The position numbers and the translations under genes were made by a program. From Elmis aenea (taxonomy: Eukaryota > Arthropoda > Insecta > Coleoptera > Elmidae): a stretch of 64,000 nucleotides of DNA. The DNA lies in the NCBI GenBank assembly GCA_947652605.1, contig OX393581.1, forward strand, positions 49,747,924-49,811,923, in the 5' to 3' direction. Shown here in pieces: positions 21,641-33,288 of this stretch. How positions within the stretch are numbered: position 1 is the first letter of the stretch; every line of letters begins with the position of its first letter. The notes beneath the pieces are model-generated. The model saw only the letters and a program-made list of their open reading frames with translations. It was not told the origin of the DNA and did no database searches.

Positions 21641-22597
21641 AGTTTGATACAGCACTGTATTCCAGTATATTATTTTGCCTGGCAATTTAACTGTAATCCC
21701 ATGGTATTAAACTTACGGGCCATAATTTTCCTTAAGCGTTTTATCATTAGATGCTGGAAAGCAGTTAAAATCGCTCACAATCGTTTGTAGATAGATTATC
21801 GTAAACATTGCATAATTAAATTGAAGTTGGTCTTGATTCCGAATGGCGAAAATCCAGATTAAACTTTGTCTGATAATGTTACTTTATTATGCATTTAATA
21901 ATTAATTTTAAAGAACAATTAATTAGAAGCGCCTGTCTGTTTTATTTATGCTTATTGTTTCATGAAACGAAATTTCCGTCGGTTTCGGAAGAGAATGTAA
22001 ATAGATTATCTGCATAATAATGGAATTTGCGTGTTTTTCGGAAGAGCATTAAATTTCGAGTAAGTAAATTAAATTTACTGTGTCGTCTTTACGATGAAAC
22101 AGCAGATGTATTATTTTTATAAACCATCCAATATTTCTTTGTTGCTAGCTACACGCCCCGAGATGATTGCTGTTTTTAATAACAGGATATTATAAAATGG
22201 ACTATCATTTTTATTATATTTACGCAATGTCATTTACTAACGAATTTTCAGTAGACCAAATCATGTGGGTATTTCAAAGTATAAACTTTAAATTGTCTGC
22301 AAATAAAACCTGCACACCAGATTATGTTTAAATTTTTTGTCTTCTCAATTTCTTCCTAAAATGAATTTAAATCACGTTCGAAAGAAGATTGGTCGGGAGT
22401 TTTTAAGGACTGAATCGTAACAATTTTGAAATGTATTATTGCTGAACGAAAACACTTGGGACATATTTAATATAAAATCTTGGGTGTTGGGAAAAGTTGT
22501 ACATCCTCGATGTTAAATATTGATGATTAACAAAACGTAAATTTATTAGGCGAATCCTTGTAGAAAATTTAATACACTTCTCGATTCCTTAACAGTA
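21641..22597. other. No gene recognised
   Basis: AT-rich, without repeats or exons that I can support. Confidence 0.4.
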
Positions 22598-23912
22598 GGG
22601 GAGACCGGGGATAAAAGTAACACGGGTAGGTTGTAACAGTGCCTATAGTTTCTTTAATTTTTGTTTTATATCGCCCTAAACGCTTTTGCAATGTTAAGTT
22701 ACATCCAGCACCCTACCTACATTGCTAGTTTTCATCTGTCATAGAGGTTAACTTTTTGTCAGCCAGAGTCACTATTTTCCGCCTAAAAGTTACTGCGTTG
22801 TCTCATCCGTCGAGTAACTTTTAGGCGATCTCTAAAATAGAAACAAAAAAGTACCTATATTATTTTGTTCTAAATTTAGTTGGCTATTGGTGGATGCAAT
22901 ACAATTTGACGTTAGAATCGTGGTTAATTGTGGATTCCCTTTTTTTTTGTGTACACTTGGGGTCAAAAGTAACAAAGTGTTACAACCAACCCCAATTAAT
23001 GTTTTCACTTGCAAATGTTCACTCTTAGCACATAATTGGTGGCTTTCTTCGTAGATGAGAATATACAAGAGTTGTCGGAATAATTTTCCAGTTTGTTGTA
23101 TCTTTTTGATTGACATTTTTAAATATGTAGGTACTTATTATCTTGGCAAACCTGGTAACTGCAGTCCCAAATTATTAAATTATAAAACTCTGTATATAAT
23201 ATCGGTTTAATGATGGAAATGTATGTAAAGCTAAATCATTTCTTAAAAAGCATTTTAAATTATAAAACCTATGTAAATTGGTAAGATCTGGTACTTTTGG
23301 TTTTCCTACCAGCCGCCATTGTTTTTATTCTATTACCTTAATATTTATAACTTAATATAAACAAAGCTTTAACCAACCCAACTTAACCTGACCCTCTTTT
23401 ACTGATTTAATGAATGACGGTCAGTTTAAGGGCGGTTAGATTTTTAAAAAATAAAACAAACAGTTATTATGATCCAGTATAAATTTAATAATTTGGGACC
23501 GCCCTTACCTGGTATGCCATACTGTTCACTTATCATTTTGTGTTGTACCAAAGATATTTTTTTTTATTTTTTCATTTTGCTAATGTGTATTTTTGAATAA
23601 AATATTAATTTTGTTGATGAATACTAATATATTTACTCACTACTTATGAGCTGTGTAAATTATTTTGCCGTTACAACTTACCCCAATCATTGTTACTTTT
23701 AGCCCCAACGTTGAGGTTGAAAGTAACAGCTGTCTTACTAAAGAAATTTTTTTTCTCTAACAGTTGCTTTACGAAACACACGAAATAAATATCTTGGAAG
23801 CAAGACAAATGTCCAATCTATCATTAAACCAATTTGGATGTAAAAAATTTGTAATAATCTATGAGAAATTAAATAAAAACAAAAAAATGTTACTTTTATC
23901 CCCGGTCTCCCC
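22598..23912. mobile_element. TA-flanked DNA element with repeated end word
   Basis: Inverted ends GGGGAGACCGGGGATAAAAG (through AGTAACA, about 25 bp, exact) at 22598 and, reversed, ending 23912, each next to TA. The word AAAGTAAC recurs inside in both orientations (about 22788, 22805, 22965, 23692, 23719), often beside CCCC/GGGG, like scattered transposase sites. No transposase frame. A second inverted-repeat element lies inside at about 23150-23512. Confidence 0.8.
23150..23512. mobile_element. Nested inverted-repeat element
   Basis: About 365 bp with inverted ends: CCTGGTAACTGCAGTCCCAA then ATTATTAAATT at the left, and AATTTAATAATTTGGGACCG then CCCTTACCTGG at the right. It lies within 22598-23912 and so is probably the younger insertion. 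Class unknown. Confidence 0.6.
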
Positions 23913-23914
23913 TA

Positions 23915-25271
23915 CAACTCATGCCTCACCTGTTGCAGCTTTTAAACTTAGCTTTATAAACGTTGAACGAGAGCGCGCGACAAGTTTCCCAACCTAGCAA
24001 ATACATATAAATATTTTCGATACCCTAAAACTTTTCGCCGATATTTCAACTAAATACAGACGCAGTAATATAAAACTTCGAGGCGTTGTACGCTATGGAA
24101 ATGTGAGAATCCCACGTAGCAACGGAACTAGAGTATGAAAATTCTATATTGAACGTAAGACGCCGTATCTAGCCAATTTTGCGTTTAATCCCGGATTTAT
24201 TAGATTCTGTATTTACTTTGGAAATGTTTTTTTTTCTTGAACGACCGCCCCGCCGTTTTAAATTTAGAACAGACAAAGGTTTAGCAAATGATTTTCGTAT
24301 TTTTGGTCGGCACCCACGAACAATAGATTCGGGTTATTGTACGTGTTCTTGAATTTTCAAATAAAATTATTATTTATGCTTTCGTATCCGAGATCAACAC
24401 GATTTTTCATTTATTAAATTAAGAAGAATAACAAACGTAGTGGAATTTTATATGCTGACGCGTTTATTCGCCGTCGAAGAATTATTTTTAGCAAGTGATT
24501 TCTATAATTTACTATGTACGTAATAAAAGTAATTGGTTCGTTTGAACTCATTACAATACACAGAAAAATTGTACAAAGAAATTGCATAAAAGAATGTAAA
24601 AAAAAAAAATAATTCGCCCACTGAAACCTTTCTCAATTAGTATATTTCGCATTTTTACAGATGATTTATTTACTTTACTAGGTTCTGTGTATTAGTCAGC
24701 CAATCTAGACAGAAATTGAACCGAGGACACTGCAGTGTTAGAACTTTAATACACGCAAAATCTTGAAAATAATCATTGGAATAGTTCAGCGTTTCCGAAT
24801 TTATTTTAACCATGGTACCCTTTGATAGTTTTTTAAACAATAAGGAACCCTGTTAGGTTTTTACATGGTGGTCCAAATTCGATGGGATTGCATGGGTGTC
24901 TCGGTTATTATTCGTGATAGAGAAACGGTTAATTTATTAAAAATGTGCAGTTTTTTGAGACAAACTCAGAACCGTTTTTAAAAATATTCTATTATTTCTG
25001 GCATTTGAGCTATAAAAAAAGTGTTTTTTTTTGTCATACATATTTATAATGTGTCATATCTCCGTCATTGTAGTAAATACGTGTACAAAAAATTTATGGA
25101 GATTATTTTTAGATATTTTTATGTAAAATTCGATTATACTAAATAAATGGTTTTTGCGCTCGCCGTTAAAAAGTTATGATATAAACTTACCTTTTTTAAA
25201 ATGGAAGCTATAGTTGTCTATGACCTATTCAAAATCCTTATTTTTTTCTCATTCCAAATGTACCTATAAGG
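23915..25271. other. No gene; solo repeat end at 24865
   Basis: From 24865 the sequence CATGGTGGTCCAAATTCGAT followed by GGGTGTCTCGGTTATTATTC carries the shared end module seen at 42566 and 46425. Otherwise non-coding AT-rich sequence. Confidence 0.45.
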
Positions 25272-25279
25272 GTTGGTGT

Positions 25280-25678
25280 CAGGGGTTTGGAGCAGTCTAA
25301 TTTTTTAATTGCTCCGCTCCGACATCAATCTGCCTGCTACAGCTCCGCTCCATGTTCCAAATATTGATACAATTTTTAAAATAAGTTTTTTAATTAAAAG
25401 CTTTGTTTAAAAAAAAGCTTTGATCTTATCGGATATGTGTAAATGGATCAAAAGTTACAATATTTGACCCTGACAAACAAGTCAACTTAAATAAATGTTT
25501 GAAAGAACAAATTATTGATCTTTAAAGGTTAAAAAATTTTAAAATAAGTTTTTTTTCCCTAAATTGTACAAATTAAACTGGAGCAGTGAAGCAATCAAAA
25601 TTATTTGCTCCGGACTCCGCCTCAGCTCCGGGCAAAAACCCATTGCTCCACTGCTCCGTGCTCCGCTCCAAACCCCTG
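25280..25678. mobile_element. hAT MITE
   Basis: 399 bp with ends CAGGGGTTTGGAGC and GCTCCAAACCCCTG, flanked by GTTGGTGT (25272-25279) and GTTTGTGT (25679-25686), an 8-bp duplication with one change. The interior repeats GCTCCGCTCC words near both ends. Confidence 0.8.
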
Positions 25679-25686
25679 GTTTGTGT

Positions 25687-28372
25687 AGCTATTTTCAGTA
25701 ATACGCAAGTTACGGTTTTTTAGTTTTTTAAACGTTGACATAAAAAAATAGACATTAATGTATTCAACCAGTAACAAATAGGGGACAACTGTGTTTGGAA
25801 GCGGGGGGCGGTCACTTTAAATACACTATAGTCCAATTTTTTATGTTGACGTTTATTATTTGTTTTTATTTTTATTAAAAACTAATTTTTAATACATATT
25901 TCCATTGATAGTTATATTATTATAATTTTTAAGATTTCATCGTTTTTTGTTATGTTAAATAGACAGCAACAATTTGAATAAACTTTGAACTGACTTTTCT
26001 CGAAAATTTTCTTATGTAGGTATGCATACTTTTTTAATAGTTGGTCGTATTCAGAATTAAATTCTCCATCTGAATCAACAAAAACATGTATACTATGTAA
26101 TTTAAAAAAAAAAAACAGTTGCCTATCGCGGATTTGACATACGTCAACGTAGAGATAACAAATGCACATCACTTAATAGAGAATTTGTTGCCGTTTTCAA
26201 AAATATAAGGTTTGTTGGGGTTATTTTCAATAATTAAAAAGTTATAGCGGTGCGACAGTCAAACTGAATCACCCGGTATATAGTCCTTTACGTATAAGTA
26301 TTGCACCACGCGACACAGTTTTTTTTTTAAATTTAGCTGTTAAACTAAGCCTTTTGGATCGATTCAAAATTCCCTAATGCAATATTAAAGTTAAATGTAG
26401 TCTAGTTTGTCCAATTTACAAGGCACCCTAATAGAATTGACGGTATATTCTGACGCAAACTTCGTGCGGAATTGTTTAACTTGGTCCGTTAGATGTCCAG
26501 GTTCACGACAGGAAACTTCTGCTGCTTTATGCTTTACAAGGGCTTAAATGTTACCCAACCTAATCATAGTCAAAACCTGCCTTTCTGTGACCTGTTGATA
26601 GTTTCGTGGCTTCCCTTTACAGATGAATATTCGTTGTTCGGGCAACTTCAAATTGCCCCCAGCGGATGTTGTGTTTAAATCTAGAAAAATACTGGCGCTG
26701 AACTTCAAATAAATATTATTTTTCGCTACGAACTAATTAAGCTTCTGTAGAGTAGTAAATTATTTCTAAAAATACAATTCGAGTGGGTTTGGTTCATGTA
26801 GATTCCTCATTTATAGCTGAATGTATTTTTCTTTTTTATTTCACGATGTACTTTTTTTTTCATCAATCGTTCCGCGCCCTTAACACGGTTTATTTTTGTT
26901 TAAGGTGGCCTAATTAGTTTTCCGCAAGGTCAAGAAAATGTAACTTATCGCAACATACTGATAATGAATGTCCGTTAATATTAGCATAGGACTAAACGTT
27001 TTCCGATACTAATGATTTTGATCCTGTCGCGTTTCCTCTTTTTGAGACTTCGTGTAAAATATAATGAAGTTTTTACCAATTTGCTCGTCGCACTAGAATT
27101 TTTTTGCTGTTTTCAGTGTTAAATAAACTTCTCCTAAAATTCATTTTGATCGCTTAATTGTAGAATCCAGTAAATACTAGGGTCAGGGGCGAACTGGCCC
27201 TAAAATGTTTGTGTGGAAAAAATTGTTACTGGCCCAGCCCATAAATAAAAAATTTACTTCGCCTGCAAAATTTGCGTTTTCAACCAATCACTGATCATAA
27301 ATCTTCTAGAGACTACCAATAGGAGCATTATTACACGGTAATAATTTTACATTCCCCTGTCACATATTGATCCTCCTGTCAAATTGGCGTTTTTGTCCTA
27401 GAAATGACCAATAAACATAATCATACACTGATAATATCCTTTTCGCAATTAACAGATTTTCATGCATTGGTCGTTTCCAATAAATCTGAGTTTGTGATTG
27501 GTCGAAAATATAAATTTGGAGAGGGAATTAAATAGTTTAGTTTTGATAATTTTTTGACGAATTTCGGCGACCAGTAGCGTTACTTTAATACATATTAAAC
27601 CACACCCCTGACGCACCACATTGACAGTACTTGTAAAATTTGACATAACATACATTTAATTTGACAGGTAGGTTAGGTGAAGGAAATTTTCTGATAAAAT
27701 ATAACTCGTGCATTGCAAATATTCTATAATTTTTGACAAATCTCACTCATGCAAGTTGAATCAGAAGAACATCACTCGTGCACTTTGTGCACTCGTGTTT
27801 TTTTAAGTTTAACTTGCATTCGGGCATATTTACCAAAAATTATCGATAATTTTCAATGCACTTCTTATTTTACTACTGATTATTTTTTATTATGTTTAAG
27901 TTGCTTCGATGCCAGTAAAAATCTTTCTAAAAAACAAATTTTAGTGTGCTTCAGTAAGGTATAAAATACATGACGTTAAAGACATTGATTTTATAGGGAT
28001 TAATAACTTCAAACATTTTTGCGTGAACTGAGGGTCTTTTGCAGAGGGGAGCTTTACTTTGATGTGGACATGTCTCTGTTAGATCCTAAATGAATCAATA
28101 AATTCCAAAATTTAAAATGAAATATTAGTGTTTTGGCGTTGATATTATACTTTGAGTACCTATGCAACATTTTGTTTGTACTTGTTCTCTGCGATTTGTT
28201 ATAAATTATATTAAAGGCCCTTATCTTAATGCCAAATTTTTCTCAACTTTGCAAAGATGTGGAAAATAATCATACTTAACTTCTTTTTCATTTCGATGTT
28301 CGTTGGGTTTCCGTGGAAGGGTTCTTACTCGTTAATTTGGAGTTCGTACTGCAAGTATTTAGAAATCCTTAA
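25687..28372. other. No gene recognised
   Basis: A short inverted repeat (AAACGTTGACATAAAAAAAT / ATTTTTTATGTTGACGTTT) spans 25729-25858. CACCCGGTATA at 26270 resembles a solo MITE end. A hAT-like start CAGGGGCGAACTGGCCC at about 27185 has no partner. None of the open frames has recognisable content. Confidence 0.4.
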
Positions 28373-29681
28373 TTGGAAAACATTTACATAATTGGAAGTG
28401 CTTCCGATGATGATGTGAAAATTACTATCATATTGCATTTACAAAGTTTACAAACGAACCGAGAAAATTATTTCCCTGAATTGGACGTTAATATTGAGTG
28501 GACAAGATACCCTTTCAATATCATCAAATCTATGTCAAAGGGTGTGTCGTCAATAAAAAAAGAACTTTTAGAACTAGCTTTTGATAGTGTCTTAAGAAAT
28601 AAATACAACGAGAATACGTTAATATTATTTTGACTAAAAATACAAAATGAATTTTCTGAATTAACAGATAAAGAAAGCTCTAAGATTCATTTTTTCATTT
28701 CCAAGTTAATATACAGGGTGTCCCAATTATACACCGCCAAAAAGTAGGTGCATATCCCTGAGTAAAAATGATGACCATTTGTCAAATATTTTGTTATCCG
28801 AAAATCCTTCCTTTCAAAGTTAGAGACCTCCAAAGTTGCAAGAGAAAAAATATCAAAAAATCGAATACGTCCTAGCCGTTTAAGCTAGAGCTATCAAACT
28901 TGGCCGAAATGTTTAGGTGTTTCCCATTGACTTTGTGGTATAATTAGAAAGAAAACACGTAATTGGAAGTATGATTTATAGTCAGGTCATCCGCTTACCA
29001 TCTTCAGAATTTTTTTCAAGCATGACATTAGCCAACTAAGTTTAGTAAAAAAAATATTTGAGGTGTATAAACAGAGTTTGTCGATGCATCTTTAGTGCGA
29101 ATTTTCTCGAAAACGGCTACGTTTACAGCAAAAAACAAAGAGGGACAAATTTTTTACTCTTAAGTCGTACTTTCTTATGGACGAATGACATTTTCAATTT
29201 TATTCCGAATGACATTTTCAATTTTATTCCAGAGTAAAAAATTCTGAAGATGGTAAGCGGATGACTTGACTATAAATCATCCTTCCAATTACGTGTTTTC
29301 TTTCTAATTATCCCACAAAGTCAATGGAAAACACCTAAACATTTCGGCCAAGTTTGATAGCTCTAGCTTAAACGGCCAGGACGTATTCGATTTTTTGTTT
29401 TTTTTTCTCTTGCAACTTTGGAGGTCTCTAACTTTGAAAGGAAGCATTTTCGGATAACAAAATATTTGACAAATGGTCATCATTTTCACTCAGGAATATG
29501 CAACTACTTTTTGGCGGTGTATAATTGGGACATCCTGTATGTGCGAAGTTCGATTTTCTACCCTTGTAGATGTTAAAACGAAGAAGAGGAATTCAATTAT
29601 AGATAATAAACCGAATTTGATTTTGAAAATGAAAGCTATAGATATAGACCAAATTTGCGAAAATGTTTTTCTACCATAAGC
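28373..29681 (+). pseudogene. hAT transposase C-terminal remnant, split by foldback
   Basis: The left part (28373-28713) reads like the pre-C-terminal region of ZBED/GTF2IRD2-type hAT transposases (LHLQSLQTNRENYFPELD, then WTRYPFN and LELAFDSVLRNKYNE), with a TGA stop at 28631 and then LKIQNEFSELTDK. The right part (29538-29681) continues with the family's C-terminal dimerisation motif: CEVRFSTLVDVKTKKRNSI, the counterpart of YLCE-x-GFS-x-L...KTK-x-RN. The 824-bp foldback between them interrupts the domain exactly before CE. The stop, a further one-base frame offset and the missing N-terminus make it dead. It is distinct from the intact hAT gene at 30593-32395. Confidence 0.75.
28714..29537. 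mobile_element. Foldback MITE, 824 bp, TA target
   Basis: Ends CAGGGTGTCCCAATTATACA and its reverse (CATCCTG side), next to TA on both sides. The arms are inverted copies over about 300 bp or more (CACCGCCAAAAAGTAG, TTGACAAATGGTCATCAT, GGAGGTCTCTAACTTTG, ACCTAAACATTTCGGCC). The centre has a short direct duplication of GAATGACATTTTCAATTTTA. No coding capacity. Confidence 0.9.
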
Positions 29682-30014
29682 AATTTCACGTGTTAATTCA
29701 GCTTCAATAACTTTTAAACAGACAAACCGTCGTTAGTTACTTGCTAATTTCTTCAATCCGTACCATCTGCAGATGTATAAAGCATTAGGTAAAACTACTT
29801 TACATATAATTCAGCAAATAAGTTATGCAGTCAGTAAAAGCCATAAACTTCGCAATTTGCACAACAGTTCTGTAACAACACGAGTTAAATTAAATTAATT
29901 ACGATACAATGCTTTTCTGATGTAAATAATTTAATATCCACGTATACGAGTTTATAGGAATTACCGTAATCTACAGTTAGTCGCTTTTGTTTTAACACTT
30001 GCCTTTGTTTTAAG
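29682..30014. other. Intron or upstream sequence of the receptor exon
   Basis: No repeat recognised. It ends in a pyrimidine-rich stretch (TTGCCTTTGTTTTAAG), which is a plausible splice acceptor for the exon that follows. Confidence 0.5.
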
Positions 30015-30296
30015 GTCAAACCCGTAATGCCATCCTCAGCATGGATACACTGAAGCAAGTCGGTTATGAAGATGGATCAGAGCACACTCTCCCTGAGGAT
30101 ATTCGAGAACTGCTTAATCAGCTAAACGAGACACATGCAGAATTAGCATGCGAGGGGCAGAAGAAGCTTGTACCGCCGGTCGAGGGGTGTGATGTTGACT
30201 TTGATACCGTGTTGTGCTGGCCACACACATCCCCCAACACGCTTGCCGTATTGCCATGTCTCTCTCAGCTCAATGGAATTCGATATGATACGAGCC
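30015..30296 (+). CDS. Class B GPCR exon (insect DH44/CRF-like receptor)
   Basis: This exon encodes the first part of the extracellular hormone-receptor domain of a secretin-family GPCR. Counting from ATG 30041, the four cysteines C37, C50, C59 and C73 lie in ACEGQ, GCDVDFDTVLCWP and LAVLPCLSQLNGIRYDTS, matching the family pattern FD-x-x-LCWP...LPC...NGI-x-YDT. There is a possible N-glycosylation site at N29 (NET). The exon ends in phase 1 at AGCC|GTAAGT, a perfect donor; the next residues in the family are usually NATR. ATG 30041 may be the start, but an acceptor TTTTAAG at 30014 lets the frame extend upstream to 30015, and no signal peptide is visible, so an earlier exon is possible. The protein would sit in the plasma membrane and signal through G proteins. 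The ligand assignment (diuretic hormone 44) is inference; PDF or DH31 receptors fit less well. No further exon was found. A hAT transposon begins 137 bp after the donor. Confidence 0.7.
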
Positions 30297-30432
30297 GTAA
30301 GTACTTTGAATACCATTTCCATATTTTACACCCAATAAAATTAGTCCAATGTGTTGGGATTAAAAGGACGATCCAATTTTTGAATGTATGCTATTTTGCC
30401 CATCAATTTAAGCGCAATGATTTAGTTTAGAC

Positions 30433-33153
30433 CAGGCCTGGCCAACCCAAATGGTTTCGCGGGCCACTTTGATGACGCGCAACGTTACAGCGGGCCGCAC
30501 TTTTAAAAAATGTAATCCAAATCCAAAATGAATAAAACTTTATTGTTATGTATTTAATATACAGAGGCAGTAAATTAACTCTCGAGTCTTAACTAATGAG
30601 ATATTTGTTTATGCTTTTTTTCACTTAATTTTTGTAAATCTATATTTATGTTCGACGTAGCACATCTTAGCTGGTTTTCTAAATTGTCATCAGTTAATGA
30701 AGCACGTGATGAACACTTTGTAAATTTCATCTTCGAAAAAAATGTTTCACAAACATATGTGGATCCAAAAGCACTTATAACTCGTTGTGCAAAATATCTT
30801 AAGTTGGAATATCTCTCGCATGTAATATAAGTATTGTAAAAAATAATTTTTGATGTGGACGCAAAAATTTGTTTCAATTCATTGTTGCACTGTAACTCAA
30901 TTAACTCGATTTGCAGATTTTCAGGAACACTATTCACGTCAACATGAAATGGGCATGAAAATATTTCAAACATTTTATCATATTTTGCTAATTCTGAGAA
31001 ACGACTATCAAATGCAGTTATAAGTTTCTTTATTTCATTGGCATATTTCGAGAAATTCTTAGGTTGGCTTTTTGGGAAGTTATTTAACAGTGGAAAATGT
31101 TGAGCATTATTATTTTTAAGTTGGCACTCAAATAATAATAATTTCTTATTAAAAGCTTTGATGAAATTACAAGCATCGATTATTAAATTATCTTGCCCTT
31201 GCAAGTCCTTATTTAGTTGATTAAGTTTTTCTGTTATATCCACTAAAAAACATAGGTCTAACAACCAATCATCATCACTTAATTCAGGAACAGATTCTTG
31301 TTTCTCGTTCATAAACATATCTATTTCCTCCCGTAAATCAAAAAACCTTTTTAAACATTTCCCACGACTTAGCCACCTAACATTGGTAAAATATACGATA
31401 TCACCATATTCAGAAGATAATTCGCTAAGGAATTCTTTGAATTGCCGATGCTGAAGAGCATGTGAACGAATGTCATTTACTATCTTTATAACTACTTTCA
31501 TAACGTGATTCATGGATAATACTCGAGCACATAAATTTTGTTGGTGTATCAAACAGTGAATAATAAAAATATCATTGGTTTTAATGCCTCTGCAATCTAG
31601 CTTATCCATAAGTAATTTTACAGCTCCCTTATTTTTACCTACCAAAGCAGGTGCTCCATCTGTAGTTAATCCGGAAAGAGCCTCAAAATTTAAGCTATTT
31701 TCGGCTAAACATTTTTCAATCGCCTGGAAAACATCATCTCCTCTAGTTGTGTTTTTTAAATGTAAAAGATTTAACATTTCTTCTGTTACTTGGAATGAAT
31801 CATTCACACCGCGAATAAATATCACAAGTTGAGATGTGTCTGAGATATCAGTGCTTTCATCAAACGCCAAAGAATATGCTTTGAATTGGTTAATTTTATC
31901 TCGCAAACTTACTACTATTTCATCTGAAATGTCATCAATGCGACGACATATAGTTTGGCGTGAAAGACTGATACTTGAAAATAATTTGCTTTTATCAGGC
32001 AAAACATCTTTTATAACTGCTTCCAAACAGTCCTTCACCAGTTCACCATCCGAAAATGGTTTCATTTTCTTTGCAATCAACATGGCAACAGAATAACTGG
32101 CTTTGACAATGGTAGATGGTTGTTGTAATGATGAAACAAACATCGTTTGCTGAGCTTTCAGATTCGATTTAAGCGCAGTTAACTTAAAACTTTTTACTTC
32201 TTTACTGAAATTTACATATTCAACATGTTTTGTCTCATGATGCCTTTTAACGTTATGTTCCTTAAATACAGCGACTGTCTCTCTACAAATTAAACACATT
32301 AATTTTGAGTTCTGCATTGTAAAAAAATAATCTTTTTCCCAACGATCATTAAATTTCCTCTTTTCATCAACAACTTTTCTTTTCCTTAAATTCATACTGA
32401 AAAGTTACAAAAAATTGCAAATAAATGTTAGTGGGAGAACATTGGTATATTACACAGAGCAACAAAATGTACTTTTTTTAGTAAATTTAGTTTTATTTTT
32501 TTCTTATTATGTATTATAGTTACTTAAAAATACCAATATTTAATAACTTTTTTAAACTTAATGTAAATAGTGATCCCTTGACACTTGAACATTTATAATA
32601 ACTTTTATCAATTTAAAATTTTATTAAATTCTTACTAATGTTTAATTTTACTTGCATTGGTAAAAATATACTCACTTGAATGAATTTCAGAATTTCTTAG
32701 GAAAAAAAATGATGTCTTCACAAAATTTATATATATTTGTTTATTATTGTGCGGGCGACGCACGTTCTCCCCGTTCGCGTTCCTGTCATACGCCTCACTC
32801 GTTCGTCTCGTAAAACAAGTGCATCGGTTCTTCACAGACAATCTGTTGCCCGCCGCCAGACGTCATCATTACCCTCTCCTACATTGCTTTGGATTGGTTC
32901 TTTATTGCATAACTGCATTCAAATTACAGATGAACGTAACCGATAGTTGCGTAACGAAACCGATTCTTTCAGTAAGATTTGGCGTTCGTGGATCATTGTA
33001 ACAATGACACATGCAAATCCTCATTTATTTAATATTTTTTGTATACATACAAGAAACAAAAGTTTTAATAAAAATATAAAATCGCCCGGCGGGCCGCACA
33101 ATTTAACATGGCGGGCCGCATGCGGCCCGCGGGCCGCCTGTTGGCCAGGCCTG
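30433..33153 (-). mobile_element. Intact hAT transposon
   Basis: 2721 bp with ends CAGGCCTGGCCAAC at 30433 and, reversed, GTTGGCCAGGCCTG ending at 33153. The 8-bp target duplication GTTTAGAC is perfect (30425-30432 and 33154-33161). Both ends continue into GC-rich subterminal sequence with repeated GCGGGCCGC words. It carries one uninterrupted transposase gene. It lies in the intron just downstream of the receptor exon, antisense to it. Perfect duplication plus open frame imply a recent, possibly still competent, insertion. Confidence 0.92.
30593..32395 (-). CDS. hAT transposase (ZBED/GTF2IRD2-like)
   Basis: 600 residues from ATG (32395) to stop, no interruption. Residues 34-57 form a BED-type zinc finger (C34, C37, H52, H57) for DNA binding. 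The RNase H-like core follows: D179 in SLAFDESTDIS, D246 in LTTDGAPALVGK, then HCLIHQQNLCA (280-290) and VRWLSRGKCLKRFFDLREEI (339-358), where the third acidic residue of hAT enzymes is expected. The C-terminal hAT dimerisation region is FGSTYVCETFFSKMKFTKCS (543-562) and RASLTDDNLENQLR. Length and layout match the group of domesticated and active hAT proteins called ZBED5/GTF2IRD2-like. It would cut and reinsert its own element in the nucleus. It could in principle be a domesticated gene, but the flanking inverted repeats and perfect 8-bp duplication show it is still a transposon. Confidence 0.92.
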   Translation of the reverse strand: MNLRKRKVVDEKRKFNDRWEKDYFFTMQNSKLMCLICRETVAVFKEHNVKRHHETKHVEYVNFSKEVKSFKLTALKSNLKAQQTMFVSSLQQPSTIVKASYSVAMLIAKKMKPFSDGELVKDCLEAVIKDVLPDKSKLFSSISLSRQTICRRIDDISDEIVVSLRDKINQFKAYSLAFDESTDISDTSQLVIFIRGVNDSFQVTEEMLNLLHLKNTTRGDDVFQAIEKCLAENSLNFEALSGLTTDGAPALVGKNKGAVKLLMDKLDCRGIKTNDIFIIHCLIHQQNLCARVLSMNHVMKVVIKIVNDIRSHALQHRQFKEFLSELSSEYGDIVYFTNVRWLSRGKCLKRFFDLREEIDMFMNEKQESVPELSDDDWLLDLCFLVDITEKLNQLNKDLQGQDNLIIDACNFIKAFNKKLLLFECQLKNNNAQHFPLLNNFPKSQPKNFSKYANEIKKLITAFDSRFSELAKYDKMFEIFSCPFHVDVNSVPENLQIELIELQCNNELKQIFASTSKIIFYNTYITCERYSNLRYFAQRVISAFGSTYVCETFFSKMKFTKCSSRASLTDDNLENQLRCATSNINIDLQKLSEKKHKQISH

Positions 33154-33164
33154 GTTTAGACCGT

Positions 33165-33270
33165 TCATTATAAAAGCGGCTTAAGTAAATTTTTGGAAAA
33201 AATCGAGGAGACAAACAGTTCACATATAATTTAGTGTGAACTTTTTATTTGTAGACTATTTGCAGTTTAT
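33165..33270 (+). repeat. Local direct duplication, copy 1
   Basis: About 106 bp (ATTATAAAAGCGG ... TTTGTAGACTATTTGCAG) repeated at 34056-34162 with roughly 13 differences. Copy 1 lies between the intact hAT and a hAT MITE. Confidence 0.75.
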
Positions 33271-33288
33271 TTATTTTTTATTATGAAC

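Noticed and set aside
21296..21685. 129-codon minus-strand frame
   Set aside because: It runs across two copies of the degenerate tandem unit and a MITE end; the repetition explains the open frame.
27180..27280. hAT-like start CAGGGGCGAACTGGCCC
   Set aside because: No inverted partner or 8-bp duplication could be found, so it was not called as an element.
30648..32096. Plus-strand frames antisense to the hAT transposase
   Set aside because: Shadows of the 600-residue gene; no domain of their own.
32737..33159. Three overlapping plus frames of 69-84 codons
   Set aside because: They lie in the GC-rich subterminal part of the hAT element, which explains their openness.
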